Shown here: piece after piece, positions 34,285-44,085 of the stretch
Layout: each line of letters begins with the position of its first letter
Numbering within the stretch: the stretch's first letter is position 1
DNA from: an uncultured Woeseiaceae bacterium
GTDB taxonomy: Bacteria; Pseudomonadota; Gammaproteobacteria; Steroidobacterales; Woeseiaceae
Direction: 5' to 3'
DNA: 64,000 nt
NCBI GenBank assembly: GCA_947259985.1
Contig: CAMYOJ010000051.1
Location: 1-64,000 of the forward strand
Program-made: the position numbers and the translations under genes
The notes under the pieces: generated by a model
Databases searched by the model: none
The model's input: the letters and a program-made list of their open reading frames with translations, nothing else
What the model was told of the DNA's origin: nothing

Positions 34285-37200
34285 TTCAGGATAAGCGGCT
34301 GCTCGATCGCGTCGACGGCCTTGCGCTGGAATTCGGCAAAGTCGCTATAGTCCTCTGCGTCGAAACGTGAGTCGGAGGCGACGTAGTCGAAGCGGATCTC
34401 CAGCGAACCATTGCTCTTGCTGACCTCGCGGCGCCAGTTACCGAACTTCGATTCGCCTGCGTCCGGTTTCCTGCTCGCCTCGTCCAGCCGGCGCCCTGAC
34501 GCCACCTTGACCGACGTCACGGCACTGACGCGCAGTGGGAAACCATGCTCGAACGGGAAACGGCGGTCGGCCACACGATCGAATTCCAGGTAATAGGCTT
34601 CGAGGAAGCCCGGCACATCGAACGTGCCGTCCGTCTCTATCGGCAGGGTGTAGCTGATCTCGACGACCAGGTCATAGCCGGCATCGAATACATTTTCGAC
34701 GAAGTACTCGGTCAATTCCGCATCCGAGTAGCGCGATGCAATCCATCGCTGCAGTGACGCCTGCATTTCCGAGGTTTCGATGCTGCGCAACTGTCCACGC
34801 AACTCGGCCGCCTGGTAGCCCGTAAATCGCGCCGTCTCGACGACGTCGATGTAATCGTCGCCGCGCGCCTCTACAACGCGCTCGATGCTCAGGCCGGTAA
34901 GGCCCGACGCATACTCCGGGATTTGCAGCAGCGCCGGCGTGGTTCCAAGCTCGAGCGCATAATTACCCGCCATCGAACGCGGCGGTAATTGGCCAAGCCG
35001 CAGGTCCTTGTCTGTCGCATCGACATACAGGCGTCCGTTTTCATACGGTACCGACACGATCATGTGATCGAACTGGTCCGTGTTCGGCAGCGTTGGCGTG
35101 ACCTGCTGGTTAAGGTTGACGAGCGCCAGCGTCGCGTCTATTCCGACAGCCCGCAGCAACGAATACAGCAACACCGAGTGGTCCTTGCAGTCACCGTATC
35201 GATCTCGCACGGTCTCGCGCGCCGTCTTCGGGATGTAGGCGCGCCGTCCGAATTCGATCGCCTCGTAGTGAATCTCGTCCTGTACGTACGCGCTCAGTAT
35301 CTCGATCTGGCGGGTCTTGCTATCCACGCCCTCGACGAGACGCTTCGCCTTGTCCGCCACTTTTTCCACTTCGAGCTTGTCCTCGATCTTGGCCAGGTAT
35401 TCGCTGCCGGCATCGGCCCAGGTCTCGCTGACCGTGCCCAGCTGAATCCAGGGGAGGATCTGATCGAAATAGGGCTGCAGCGGCTCCCAGCGAAACGCCA
35501 CGGGACGCTGCAGCTCCCAGACCAGCGCTTTGCCGCGTTGCTTCGGCGCCGGAACTTCATTCTGCTCAAAGCGCAGACGCTCATGCTCACCCGCCACGAA
35601 CACCGCGCTGTATTCGATTGGCCGATCGCTCGAGAGATAAACGGTCTCGAGAGGGAACGTGCCCTTGTCGACCGACGTGCGTTTGCTGACGATCGCCTCG
35701 ATGGTCGCACCGGGCGACAGGCTCGGTACAGGGACGTGCACGGTCTTTTCGGTGCTCGCCTCGTAGCCCGTATCGCTATTGGTGATGTAATAGGTATTGA
35801 GCTCGCCTTCGGCCAGCTTTTCGCCGGCCGCATTGCGAACGACGACGCTATTCACGTAAAGCTGTTCGTAACTCGGATCGAAATCGAACTCCAGCGTGCT
35901 GAACTGCGTGACACCGTTGTCGTCGAGAACGAGTATCTTGCGGTACTGCGTCTGCAACAGCGTGTCGCTACCGTCGAACCCGTAACCCGTGATGCGACTC
36001 AGGAACACGGCACCGTAGCCATTGAAATTCGCAACGGGGCTTGTCGACGAGAAGAACTTCCCGAGCTCCCTGGGCAAAGCCACAGGATCGACCTCGGCGG
36101 CGATGGTCGTCGTGTCGCCCTCGCCCAGCATGTTGTCGATCGCCTCGAGGTATTCCCTGATATTCGAATTCCCCGGCGAATAGCTCAGCGCCTGCTCGAA
36201 AGACTCGCGGGCTTTTCTGTAGGACCGCAGCTGGAATTCGGCGTCGCCCTTGTAGTAGTAACTCTGCAGCGAGCGATAACCTTTGTCGATCAGCTCGTCG
36301 GCGAGCCGCAGGACTTCGGCCGGATTCCCCATTTCATCGAGGACCGACATGCGCTCGTAAACGATGTCGGGGTTATAAGGTCGTCCCTCGGTAAGCTCGT
36401 CGAGGATTACCAGTGCTTCTGCATGACGACCACGCCGCGCGAGCAACTTGGCATGCAACAACTGCGTCGCGTCAGTTGCGCCATCTGCCGTGTAAGCCGC
36501 GAACTGGCGTTCCATTTCCTCCCACTGCTCGTCATCGGCCAACAAGGTCATGTAAACCGAGAAGTCGTCATCGTCGCGATAGCCATCGGCGAACAGCCCG
36601 CTGTAGATTCGCATCGACTTGTCGGGCACACCGGTCTGGTAGGCGAGCCATGCATCCCAGCTTTGCACGACCTGGTTGGCGTCGAACGGCTGCATGCGAC
36701 TTGCCAGCCAGTCCGCAGCCTCCTGGTACGCATCGATTTCCACGAGCGAGCGCAGCGCGTTGGTGAAGTAGGCCTCGTCGGCAGGTGACAAATCGGCGGC
36801 CTGGGCGAAATAGCCGAAAGCATCCCGGTAAGCACGAGCCTCGTAATAATGCACACCGAGCGCGTTAACGAGGTACGCGTTGACCTCTCGCTCCTCCTGG
36901 TTCTTGTATTCACCGTCCAGGGCAGTCGGGCGGCCACGGATCTCGAAGTCCTGCCAGAGCTTGCGCAGATCTTTGTCCGTATCGAGCTCACTGGTCAGGC
37001 CCCACGCCGCCAGCGTGTATGCGCAGCTATCGTTCGCAACGATCCACTGGTAGTAGCGATATTCATCGCCGTCGTTGTCCTCGACGCCAATCAGCAACTT
37101 GCCGCGAGCATCGCCCTTGGTGATATCGCGCTCTTCGCTGATGAAGTCCGAAGGATAGTCTTCGCTGAACTGCTGCATGACCACGCGGTAGATGGCATTG

Positions 37201-37976
37201 GCTGTTGGCGCCGGCCCGTCCCAGCAGACAGGCATGACGACAGCGCCGTAGCCCTTTGACGAAAGAGCGCCCATGTCGGCTCCATCGTTGGTTTCGGAAA
37301 GATCGCCCCACGGAAACCAGCCGCGGGCACGGGCGCGAAACCGATAGCCGAACGTCGTCGAGCGATAGTCCTCGACCGACCTGCTCGCGACGAGAATATC
37401 CCTGTTCTTGCCGGAATCGATGATCGAGAATCCGGTCAGTAACTGGTCGGCTTCAGCCTGTATCGCCGCATCGCTTTCGCGCGACGCGAATGTCAGCAGC
37501 TGGTACGCGCGCTCGCCGTCGACGATCGTTGACAGCACGTAAGTGATTGGCGTGGTCGCAACCTCGGCGTAGATGGCTTTCTGGAAAACCAGCATGCCAC
37601 GCTCTGCGCGACCGCCGAGATCCTTGTGGCCCTTGTATTCGGCATCCTCCTGGACGGCAAATCGATCGGTCATTGCCGTTTGCACGATCTCGGCATATTG
37701 CTCGGCTGACATATTCACGCCGAGGTCCTCGGAAACGACGAGCGAAAACGCATTCGGCTTGAAGCGAATTGCCGCGAAGCTCGCTTCAGGGACGTTTTCC
37801 GAGAAATCGACGTAGGTATAGGCCTCACCACTGAGGTCCACCCGGAAGTTCAGAGCTTCGTGCTCGAACATCTCGACGCGCTGACCGACATTCTCGGTGT
37901 ACTGGAGATCATCCTGGGCGCTAACGCCCCCGGCAACGAACAGCAGCGCCAGCAATATGGAACCGAGTTTATGCAT
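34281..37976 (-). CDS. Large exported DUF3857/transglutaminase-like protein with TPR region
   Basis: A 1231-residue protein with signal peptide (to about 20). The N-terminal 350 residues are unassigned; TPR-like helices follow (about 360-630, for example ARESFEQALSYSPGNSNIREY); then a DUF3857 domain (about 640-830) and a transglutaminase-like domain (about 900-1040) with the Cys of RYGDCKDHSVLLYSLLRAVG and the His of NTDQFDHMIVSVPYENG followed by an Asp (YVDATDKD). The C terminus is beta-rich. DUF3857-transglutaminase pairs are secreted, with unknown substrates. Its stop codon overlaps that of sqr: the palindrome CTAG serves as the stop on both strands. Confidence 0.88.
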   Translation of the reverse strand: MHKLGSILLALLFVAGGVSAQDDLQYTENVGQRVEMFEHEALNFRVDLSGEAYTYVDFSENVPEASFAAIRFKPNAFSLVVSEDLGVNMSAEQYAEIVQTAMTDRFAVQEDAEYKGHKDLGGRAERGMLVFQKAIYAEVATTPITYVLSTIVDGERAYQLLTFASRESDAAIQAEADQLLTGFSIIDSGKNRDILVASRSVEDYRSTTFGYRFRARARGWFPWGDLSETNDGADMGALSSKGYGAVVMPVCWDGPAPTANAIYRVVMQQFSEDYPSDFISEERDITKGDARGKLLIGVEDNDGDEYRYYQWIVANDSCAYTLAAWGLTSELDTDKDLRKLWQDFEIRGRPTALDGEYKNQEEREVNAYLVNALGVHYYEARAYRDAFGYFAQAADLSPADEAYFTNALRSLVEIDAYQEAADWLASRMQPFDANQVVQSWDAWLAYQTGVPDKSMRIYSGLFADGYRDDDDFSVYMTLLADDEQWEEMERQFAAYTADGATDATQLLHAKLLARRGRHAEALVILDELTEGRPYNPDIVYERMSVLDEMGNPAEVLRLADELIDKGYRSLQSYYYKGDAEFQLRSYRKARESFEQALSYSPGNSNIREYLEAIDNMLGEGDTTTIAAEVDPVALPRELGKFFSSTSPVANFNGYGAVFLSRITGYGFDGSDTLLQTQYRKILVLDDNGVTQFSTLEFDFDPSYEQLYVNSVVVRNAAGEKLAEGELNTYYITNSDTGYEASTEKTVHVPVPSLSPGATIEAIVSKRTSVDKGTFPLETVYLSSDRPIEYSAVFVAGEHERLRFEQNEVPAPKQRGKALVWELQRPVAFRWEPLQPYFDQILPWIQLGTVSETWADAGSEYLAKIEDKLEVEKVADKAKRLVEGVDSKTRQIEILSAYVQDEIHYEAIEFGRRAYIPKTARETVRDRYGDCKDHSVLLYSLLRAVGIDATLALVNLNQQVTPTLPNTDQFDHMIVSVPYENGRLYVDATDKDLRLGQLPPRSMAGNYALELGTTPALLQIPEYASGLTGLSIERVVEARGDDYIDVVETARFTGYQAAELRGQLRSIETSEMQASLQRWIASRYSDAELTEYFVENVFDAGYDLVVEISYTLPIETDGTFDVPGFLEAYYLEFDRVADRRFPFEHGFPLRVSAVTSVKVASGRRLDEASRKPDAGESKFGNWRREVSKSNGSLEIRFDYVASDSRFDAEDYSDFAEFQRKAVDAIEQPLILN

Positions 37977-38034
37977 AAGGTCCGATTCTACCGATCCGCA
38001 GCCTCACGTGTGTGCCGTGGTCGGCAGTTCGTAT

Positions 38035-38790
38035 TCAGCGTTTTGCGTAGGTTTGCACGGTCTGCCAGGCCACACGCTGCAGGTACAGCGCCGTTTCCTC
38101 TTCCAGGCCGGCGTCGTAGTCGAGGCCCTCTGGCGACTGAGCATATAGTGCCGCGAAAAAGGTACAGGCCGCCAGGTAGGTGCCAGCCAGCGAGGGGTGT
38201 CGCGCATCGGCAATACGAAGGTCGAGATTCGGTCGCTCCGTCGTTACGGTGGCGAACGCGAGGCCGACGGGTACGACCTGGGCATCGAGTTCACGACCGA
38301 TATCGGTGTACGCCGCGTCGAGTTTCGCCGTCATCCCAGGTCGTCCCGTGTAGGCCCACGTCATGAAAAACACCGGGCGCGTGCCATGATCTCGCGCGAT
38401 GCGAGCAAACTTGCGGGCCGTCCTGCGGAACGGTTCCGCCGTGCCCTCGCTGATGGGGCCCAGGCTGTGGCCCTGCAGCACGACGACGTCCCAGTCATCC
38501 CCTGCCAGCACGGGCTGGAAGCCACCGTCATGCTCGGGCAGATGCCCGCCCGAGATCGTCTTGATACGCGCCCGGGAGTTCTCGGGCGTGAACAGTCCCG
38601 ACGCGTAGGTCAGCATTCGAAAGTGCTTGTGCAGGCTGTTGTTATAGTAAGTAAAGCTGTTGCCGACAAACAGGACCTTGTCGGGTAGCGCTTGTTCTCC
38701 TGTTTCGTCCGCACAGGCGGCAGTCGAGGCAAGAACGACCAACAACAAAAAGGGGGCAAAGCCCCCTTTTCGTTTCGTGTTTCGCAACAC
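38035..38790 (-). CDS. SGNH/GDSL-type hydrolase, probable lipoprotein
   Basis: A 251-residue protein with block I GNSFTYYNN (nucleophile Ser), a Gly-containing block (SGGHLPEHDGG), VVLQGHS and the catalytic dyad block DARHPS, all in the order of SGNH hydrolases. It is exported (FAPFLLLVVLASTAACADETG; possible lipobox). The natural substrates are esters, often acetyl groups on sugars; the specificity here is unknown. The start at 38790 is unusual: codons 5-15 are written inside the terminator hairpin of the upstream TonB receptor gene, so a later TTG might be used instead. It lies 3 bp after the receptor stop. Confidence 0.83.
   Translation of the reverse strand: MLRNTKRKGGFAPFLLLVVLASTAACADETGEQALPDKVLFVGNSFTYYNNSLHKHFRMLTYASGLFTPENSRARIKTISGGHLPEHDGGFQPVLAGDDWDVVVLQGHSLGPISEGTAEPFRRTARKFARIARDHGTRPVFFMTWAYTGRPGMTAKLDAAYTDIGRELDAQVVPVGLAFATVTTERPNLDLRIADARHPSLAGTYLAACTFFAALYAQSPEGLDYDAGLEEETALYLQRVAWQTVQTYAKR
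38748..38779 (-). terminator. Rho-independent terminator of the TonB receptor gene, inside SGNH coding sequence
   Basis: Plus-strand AAAAGGGGGC (38748-38757), a three-base AAA loop and GCCCCCTTTT (38761-38770) give a perfect 10-bp stem. On the minus strand it ends in a run of U (from the A tract at 38747-38751), just after the receptor stop at 38793. It is within the first 15 codons of the SGNH hydrolase gene. Confidence 0.8.
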
Positions 38791-38792
38791 GA

Positions 38793-41700
38793 TCAGAACC
38801 GCAGCCTCAGGTCGACATAGTAGATGCGACCATAGTCCCGGTGTGCGTCGGAAGAGAATCCGTACGAGCTGTCGTAGATCGGCGCACGCTCGTCGGTGAA
38901 ATTGCGGGCGCCCAGACGTATCCGCGTCTCGGTATCGCTAACATCGAACGAGTAATCCAGGGTCGCGTCGTAGGTCGTCATCGACGGAATATCGAATCGG
39001 TCACCGTTTGACAGCTCCTGGTAAAAATCGTCGATCCTGTAAGCTGTCATGCCCGCGCCCCAGTTTCCCTGCTGCCATGACAGGGCGGCCGAATGACGAG
39101 CATCCTGGTTACCGTTCTTGCGAATCAGGTCGCCGATACCTGCGATCGGGTAGACAATATCCGGATTCGCCTCCTTGGCTGCAACAAGGGCCGCAGTAAT
39201 GCCACTTGTGGCCTCCTGCTCGTAAGTGTCATAGAACGTGCCGTTGTAGCGAAACGCGAACGCGCCGAAGCTTGTATCGAGGTCGTAGTAGACGCCGATG
39301 TCGTGCCCCTCGATCTTACGAGTGTCGAGGTTCGTATAAGTGTCCGCGATGTTGGTCACGCGGCCAACCGGGCACAGGCCCGCCGCAAGGAAGCCGGCCA
39401 CTTCGTCCGGATCCGTCGTCGGATCGTCGCGGGTCACAGCGGGATTTCCCTGTACGTTGGCACAGTCGGCAGTACCGGCATCGAGCCGGGTGACGAGATC
39501 GACCAGTACGTGGTTCTCTTCGCCAAACAGGCCGATCGTGTCGTCCTTCTCGATACCCCAGTAATCGACAGTAATCATGAGGTTTTCGATTGGCGTGAGG
39601 ACGATGCCGACCGACCAGTTGTCGGACTCTTCGGACTCCAGGTCTTTGCTGCCTGTCGCCTGGCGCTGCATGCTGTAGTCACAGTCACTGAACGTGTCGT
39701 CCGGCACGGTGCCCTGGTCGACGCCGTAGAAACAAACCCAGTCATCCCTGGTGTTGGAGCGTGCGGTAAACGTCTCGTTGATCGTGATCAGGTTCGGCGC
39801 GCGAAAGGCCGTCGAGTAGGACCCTCTGAGCAGCGCCAGGTCGATTGGACGCCAGCCAAAGGCCACTTTGCCGACGGTCGTGTCACCGACATCGTCGAAG
39901 TCTTCGTAGCGAACTGCGAGCTGCACATCGAGTGTTTCGTGAAGCGGCAATTGCAGTTCTGCGAAAAACGATTCGGTAAATCGGGAACCCGAGTTATCGG
40001 GCGTCGGGCTCGAGTTGACGACATCCGAGCTCAACGGATAGGTATCGCCTTCGAAGTCGGTGAATCTGATCGTGCCATCGAGACGCGGATCCCGATCGTC
40101 ACGGAACTTCTCGCGACGGAATTCGGCGCCGACAAGCAGCCCGACAGGCCCGGCCGGCATCTCGAACAGGTTCGCATTCGACACTTTGACGTCCCACATG
40201 TTCAGCGTCGTTTTGCCGTTGCGGAATACGTCAATATAGGCTTGCTCAACATTGCTATCAACGCCGCCGCTAAACGGGTTGTAGGCCGCTGGCGTAGGAT
40301 CGAACAGCGCCTCCGTGATCAGCGTATTCGAGAGGCGATTGTTCGTCGTCTCTTCGCGTGTCGCCTGCGACGTAACGAACGCCGTTTCCCAGTCCCAGTC
40401 GCCGGCTGAGCCCCGGAACCCGGCCAGCAAGCGATAGGAATCGCCGTCATTGTTGACGACTCGCGGAGTCTCGGCAAACCGGTAATTATCGATTCTGAGC
40501 TCGAGGCCCGAACACGGCACATCGGTGCCGATGATGGAGTCGGGCAAGCGGTTCGGGTTCGGGCTGCCGTCCGGCAAAGTGCACGGTCCCAGCGGATTGT
40601 AATAGTTCTCCGCACCGACTCTCAGTATGGATGCGGATAGCGCCGTCGTCGGGTACAGCAGCCGCTCCGTCGTCGAACGGTAGTAGTAACCGTCAGCGAA
40701 GAACTCGACACCGTTCTCCATCTCGTGGTTCAGGTAAGCGTAGACCGTCGTCCGGTCCATCTCGGACGTGAGGTCCGCAACTTCGTTGAGGTTGTAACGA
40801 TAGGTACCCTGACCATCGACACCGCCACAGATGTACTGATTAATAGGGTATTCACAGCGCTCGTCGCCAATCGGATAGGTTTCGAACTCGCCGGATGAGT
40901 CCGTAACGTCGTTTCCAATCAGTCCATAGCGATCACGATTGCTGCTGGGATTGATGTTCGTGACGACGTCGTACTGGCCGTACAGCGAATTCGCGCTGTC
41001 GTTGCGGAAGATCGTGCTCCCCGAGGCTTCCGAATAGGGCGAGCTGTCGTCGAAGCGATAACGAAAGTCCCTGTCGGCCCAGCGCGGGTCATCCTGCGCG
41101 TTCACGTTGTCGCGCTGATAGTAACGCGCGAAAACGCCGACGTGCGTCGCACCGCCGTTCAGGCTTGTACCCCATTCGAGCGCCAGAGCCTGGTCGTCAC
41201 GCGGGATGTTGTCGTAATCGGTATATCGGGCGCGCAGCGTAAAGCCCTCGAAATCGTGCTTAAGGACCGTGTTCACGACGCCCGCAACAGCGTCGGCGCC
41301 GTAAATGGCCGAAGCACCGTCACGCAAAACCTCGAGCCGTTCCACGCCGAACACCGGTATGTGATTAGAGTTAACCGTGTTCACCGGAACGAAACTGCCG
41401 CCGACTTCCTCAGTCTGGTAGGTAGCCGAATTGACAAGGCGCCGCCCGTTCAGAAGAACCAGCGTATTACCCGTGCCCATGTTCCTGAGATTGAACGCGC
41501 CGACATCACCGCGGGCAGCATTGACGCCGCCGGCTGTGTCGGTTTCGTTGAGGAAGTTCTGACCGTTCTCCGGTATGAGGTCCAGCAGCTCCTCGCCCGA
41601 TTCGACGCCGAACATCTCGATCTCTTCGGCGCTGATCACGGAGATCGCAAGCGCGTCGGAAATATTGGCGCCCTTTATCTGCGTACCGGTAACGGTTATC

Positions 41701-41822
41701 TCTTCGATCTGATCATCGTCATCCTGCGCGTTTGCAGGAACAGCCGTCATTGCCAGAATCAATGAGCTTGCCGCGAATAGTACGGACTTGCCGCTCACGC
41801 GGCACGATAGCGATTGGAACAT
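38793..41822 (-). CDS. TonB-dependent outer-membrane receptor
   Basis: A 1009-residue receptor from the ATG at 41822, which has GGGGAAG about 7 nt upstream; longer starts add non-leader sequence. There is a signal peptide (to about 32, ANAQ), the TonB-box-like EEITVTGTQIKG, a plug domain (VISAEEIEMFGVESGEELLD; LVLLNGRRLVNS; VERLEVLRDGASAIYGADAV) and a 22-strand barrel ending in an aromatic (YYVDLRLRF). The big barrel, with many Asp/Asn-rich loops, fits receptors for oligosaccharides or peptides more than for siderophores. A LysR-box-like palindrome lies about 100 bp upstream. Downstream is the SGNH hydrolase, separated by a terminator. Confidence 0.95.
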   Translation of the reverse strand: MFQSLSCRVSGKSVLFAASSLILAMTAVPANAQDDDDQIEEITVTGTQIKGANISDALAISVISAEEIEMFGVESGEELLDLIPENGQNFLNETDTAGGVNAARGDVGAFNLRNMGTGNTLVLLNGRRLVNSATYQTEEVGGSFVPVNTVNSNHIPVFGVERLEVLRDGASAIYGADAVAGVVNTVLKHDFEGFTLRARYTDYDNIPRDDQALALEWGTSLNGGATHVGVFARYYQRDNVNAQDDPRWADRDFRYRFDDSSPYSEASGSTIFRNDSANSLYGQYDVVTNINPSSNRDRYGLIGNDVTDSSGEFETYPIGDERCEYPINQYICGGVDGQGTYRYNLNEVADLTSEMDRTTVYAYLNHEMENGVEFFADGYYYRSTTERLLYPTTALSASILRVGAENYYNPLGPCTLPDGSPNPNRLPDSIIGTDVPCSGLELRIDNYRFAETPRVVNNDGDSYRLLAGFRGSAGDWDWETAFVTSQATREETTNNRLSNTLITEALFDPTPAAYNPFSGGVDSNVEQAYIDVFRNGKTTLNMWDVKVSNANLFEMPAGPVGLLVGAEFRREKFRDDRDPRLDGTIRFTDFEGDTYPLSSDVVNSSPTPDNSGSRFTESFFAELQLPLHETLDVQLAVRYEDFDDVGDTTVGKVAFGWRPIDLALLRGSYSTAFRAPNLITINETFTARSNTRDDWVCFYGVDQGTVPDDTFSDCDYSMQRQATGSKDLESEESDNWSVGIVLTPIENLMITVDYWGIEKDDTIGLFGEENHVLVDLVTRLDAGTADCANVQGNPAVTRDDPTTDPDEVAGFLAAGLCPVGRVTNIADTYTNLDTRKIEGHDIGVYYDLDTSFGAFAFRYNGTFYDTYEQEATSGITAALVAAKEANPDIVYPIAGIGDLIRKNGNQDARHSAALSWQQGNWGAGMTAYRIDDFYQELSNGDRFDIPSMTTYDATLDYSFDVSDTETRIRLGARNFTDERAPIYDSSYGFSSDAHRDYGRIYYVDLRLRF

Positions 41823-41918
41823 CACTTCCCCCTCTCTCTTGTAATTCGGTTTCAGCCGATTGTCAGCCAAACTACCAACAGGGCGGAAACCCTTCCAATA
41901 ACAACGTTTCCGGCCCGT

Positions 41919-41933
41919 ATAACCGTTGGCTAT
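41919..41933. promoter_or_regulatory. LysR-box-like palindrome 1, upstream of TonB receptor
   Basis: ATAACCGTTGGCTAT fits ATAACC-N3-GGTTAT with one mismatch (GGCTAT). It is 97-111 bp upstream of the receptor start at 41822 and matches sites 2 and 3 near the LysR gene and the oxidase gene. Confidence 0.65.
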
Positions 41934-41976
41934 GACTGTTTGTTATGTCTCGAGTCTATCAGAAACGCGACTATTG

Positions 41977-43989
41977 TCATTGCGGATTTGGTTGCGCCTG
42001 CAACTGCACGTGCGTGGCGAATTCGGGGGCCACATTCCTGTCGCGGGCGGCGATCCAGGGCGTCTGCCACTCGACCCATGCAATATCGTCGAGAGACACG
42101 CTGGCACCGGCCTTGTCGTCGCTGAGGTCCTCGACGTCGATCAGGATGCGCACCGAGCGCGTCGCTATTCGCGGTTGCCTGTAGTCGATGACGAATTGCG
42201 TCCAGTCCGCCGCTGTTCCCTCCCAGGAACCGATTTCCGTGATTGGACCATTTTCGAGCTCGTCCTCCAGCGCCTCCGTCATGCGCCGGCGCTGCAGCAG
42301 GAAACGAATGCGGACGTCACCGTCGACCTTCAGGCGCCCGCTGATGGTCGCTGGATTCGACAGCGTGAACACGCGCTCGAACACTTTCATGCCTGTCCTC
42401 ACCGTCGCCTCGCCCTTCGGCACGCGAATCTCGAGACGGTTGTCGTCGCCCGTCTTGAGCACGGTATCCGCGTCCAGGATCCAGGTCCTGTCATGGGCGC
42501 CGAACAACCGCGCATATTCGAAGTCGCCCCGCCGCGAGAGGTCTATTCCCAGCCTGTACGAGCGTTCTCCGGCATCGACCGATACCGGCAGCAGGGGCGA
42601 AGCACCCAGCGACCGGACATGCAACGGCGCCGCGCTCGCCGGGTCAGGAATAACGATGGTATTCGCGGTGTTGTTGTCGCCATCACAAGCAACGATCGCG
42701 GCATGAAAACCGCTCGGTCGCATACACACGCTGTCCTGAGACAACCTCGCAACACGCGTCAGCACGGCATGGCGGAAGAGCCCGGTCGCGGGCGTCGGCA
42801 GGTAGCCGTTGATGTGCAGCGGCACGACCTCGGCGCGGTGCAGCTTATCGCCGTCCATCCAGACGAACAGCAGCATGCCGAGCTGCGTCGTGTAGTGATA
42901 CTGGTCGAAAAGGAAATTGCCCATCGAGTAGGCGATCAGTCGCTCGTCGTAAATTTCGAAGCCCTGCAAGACGTGCGCGTGATGGCCGATCACGACATCG
43001 GCGCCATCAACGACGGCCTGCCGCAGCGTCGTCTGCTCCGACATCGCAGGCCTGGCCGAATACTCGAGTCCCGAGTGCAGCTGCATTATCGATACGACGT
43101 CGCCTGCCTGTGCAGCAAGGTCGGCGCCGATGGTCGCGGTATTTCCGAACGCGGCGCCGCCTTTGGAGCCTGCGGCAGTCTGCGTGGGCTCGAATGTTCC
43201 CGCCCAGCCGACGTAGCTCAGGAAGGAGTGCGCGCGACCATTGATCTCGACGTTTGCAGGCTCACGCGCTTCGGACTCCGTGTAGCCCCCGCCAGACCAG
43301 GCGAGCTCGGTATTGGCGAGCGCCGCAAGCGTCGAATCCAGCCCGGCTTCGCGATAGTCGTACGTGTGGTTATTGCCCAGGGCGACGTAGTCGAAACCGG
43401 CCCACTGCAGCAGCTCGGCGAGTTCGACCGGCGAATAGAATGTCACGGACTTTGGCACGCGATCTGTCAGCGTTTCGTTCGACAGTTGTGTCTCGAGATT
43501 GACGGACGCGTAATCAGCCAGTTCGACATAGGGACGTATCGCCGCAAGCAGCTTCTTGCCATCCGCCAGCACGCTGTCGCGCCTGACGAGCACGGGCTCG
43601 CCCGCGCGCGGCTCGAAGTACCGCCGGGCGAGCATCGAGTCCCCTGCGAACATCAGCAGGGTCCGATCTGATTTCCGTTGCACGAGCTCGATTGACGGAA
43701 TGACCGCGTCACGGCCCGCCGCGAAATCAGAGCGATGCAGCGTGTGAATGAAACCGTAGTAGCCCGGCGCGCTGGCGTGGATCATCAGCGTCGTCGGCGA
43801 ATCGAGCTCGAACTCGAAGCCGCCGCCGCTGCCCGTGTCACGCGTTGCGCCGCGAATAGTCACGGTAGCGCCGGGGATCGGCGCTCCGGACTCATCCACG
43901 ATCCGACCGCTCACACTGAGCCCGTCAGCGCGGGCCAGAACAGCGAGGCAGAGCAAAATCACCGCCGCGGCAGGCTTGAAGATTCTCAT
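41977..43989 (-). CDS. CapA-like (PGA_cap) metallophosphoesterase-fold protein with carboxypeptidase-like N-domain
   Basis: A 670-residue exported protein with signal peptide (to about 21). An N-terminal carboxypeptidase-regulatory-like domain (VSGRIVDESGAPIPGATVTI) precedes a CapA/PGA_cap domain: MFAGDSMLARRYF, NLETQLSN, GNNHTYDYREAGL, VIGHHAHVLQGFEI and AYSMGNFLFDQ. The C-terminal 230 residues are beta-rich. PGA_cap proteins are involved in poly-gamma-glutamate synthesis or, in many bacteria, in unknown periplasmic hydrolysis. It is not accompanied by pgsB/C-like genes, so polymer synthesis is not implied. It lies between palindromes 1 and 2 and divergent from the LysR regulator. Confidence 0.87.
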   Translation of the reverse strand: MRIFKPAAAVILLCLAVLARADGLSVSGRIVDESGAPIPGATVTIRGATRDTGSGGGFEFELDSPTTLMIHASAPGYYGFIHTLHRSDFAAGRDAVIPSIELVQRKSDRTLLMFAGDSMLARRYFEPRAGEPVLVRRDSVLADGKKLLAAIRPYVELADYASVNLETQLSNETLTDRVPKSVTFYSPVELAELLQWAGFDYVALGNNHTYDYREAGLDSTLAALANTELAWSGGGYTESEAREPANVEINGRAHSFLSYVGWAGTFEPTQTAAGSKGGAAFGNTATIGADLAAQAGDVVSIMQLHSGLEYSARPAMSEQTTLRQAVVDGADVVIGHHAHVLQGFEIYDERLIAYSMGNFLFDQYHYTTQLGMLLFVWMDGDKLHRAEVVPLHINGYLPTPATGLFRHAVLTRVARLSQDSVCMRPSGFHAAIVACDGDNNTANTIVIPDPASAAPLHVRSLGASPLLPVSVDAGERSYRLGIDLSRRGDFEYARLFGAHDRTWILDADTVLKTGDDNRLEIRVPKGEATVRTGMKVFERVFTLSNPATISGRLKVDGDVRIRFLLQRRRMTEALEDELENGPITEIGSWEGTAADWTQFVIDYRQPRIATRSVRILIDVEDLSDDKAGASVSLDDIAWVEWQTPWIAARDRNVAPEFATHVQLQAQPNPQ

Positions 43990-44046
43990 TTCTGAATCAT
44001 GCCATCGGAGGGCATCGGTGCCGGAATTCTTTTGTTATTTCGATGC

Positions 44047-44061
44047 ATAACCTTTGGTTAT
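44047..44061. promoter_or_regulatory. LysR-box-like palindrome 2, between CapA gene and LysR regulator
   Basis: ATAACCTTTGGTTAT is a perfect palindrome with a 3-bp centre. It sits 58-72 bp upstream of the CapA-like start on the minus strand and 25-39 bp upstream of the regulator start (44086), the usual place for autoregulation of LysR genes. Confidence 0.75.
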
Positions 44062-44085
44062 ACTCTGCCCCATACGGGGGAAACC

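Noticed and set aside
41926-43671. 581-codon plus-strand frame opposite the CapA-like gene
   Set aside because: Arg/Gly-rich antisense translation without motif; the minus-strand gene has full PGA_cap signatures.
41977-43989. CapA-like protein as part of a poly-gamma-glutamate capsule synthesis operon
   Set aside because: No pgsB/capB or pgsC/capC-like ligase gene is next to it; neighbours are an importer, a regulator and an oxidase, so synthesis is not supported.
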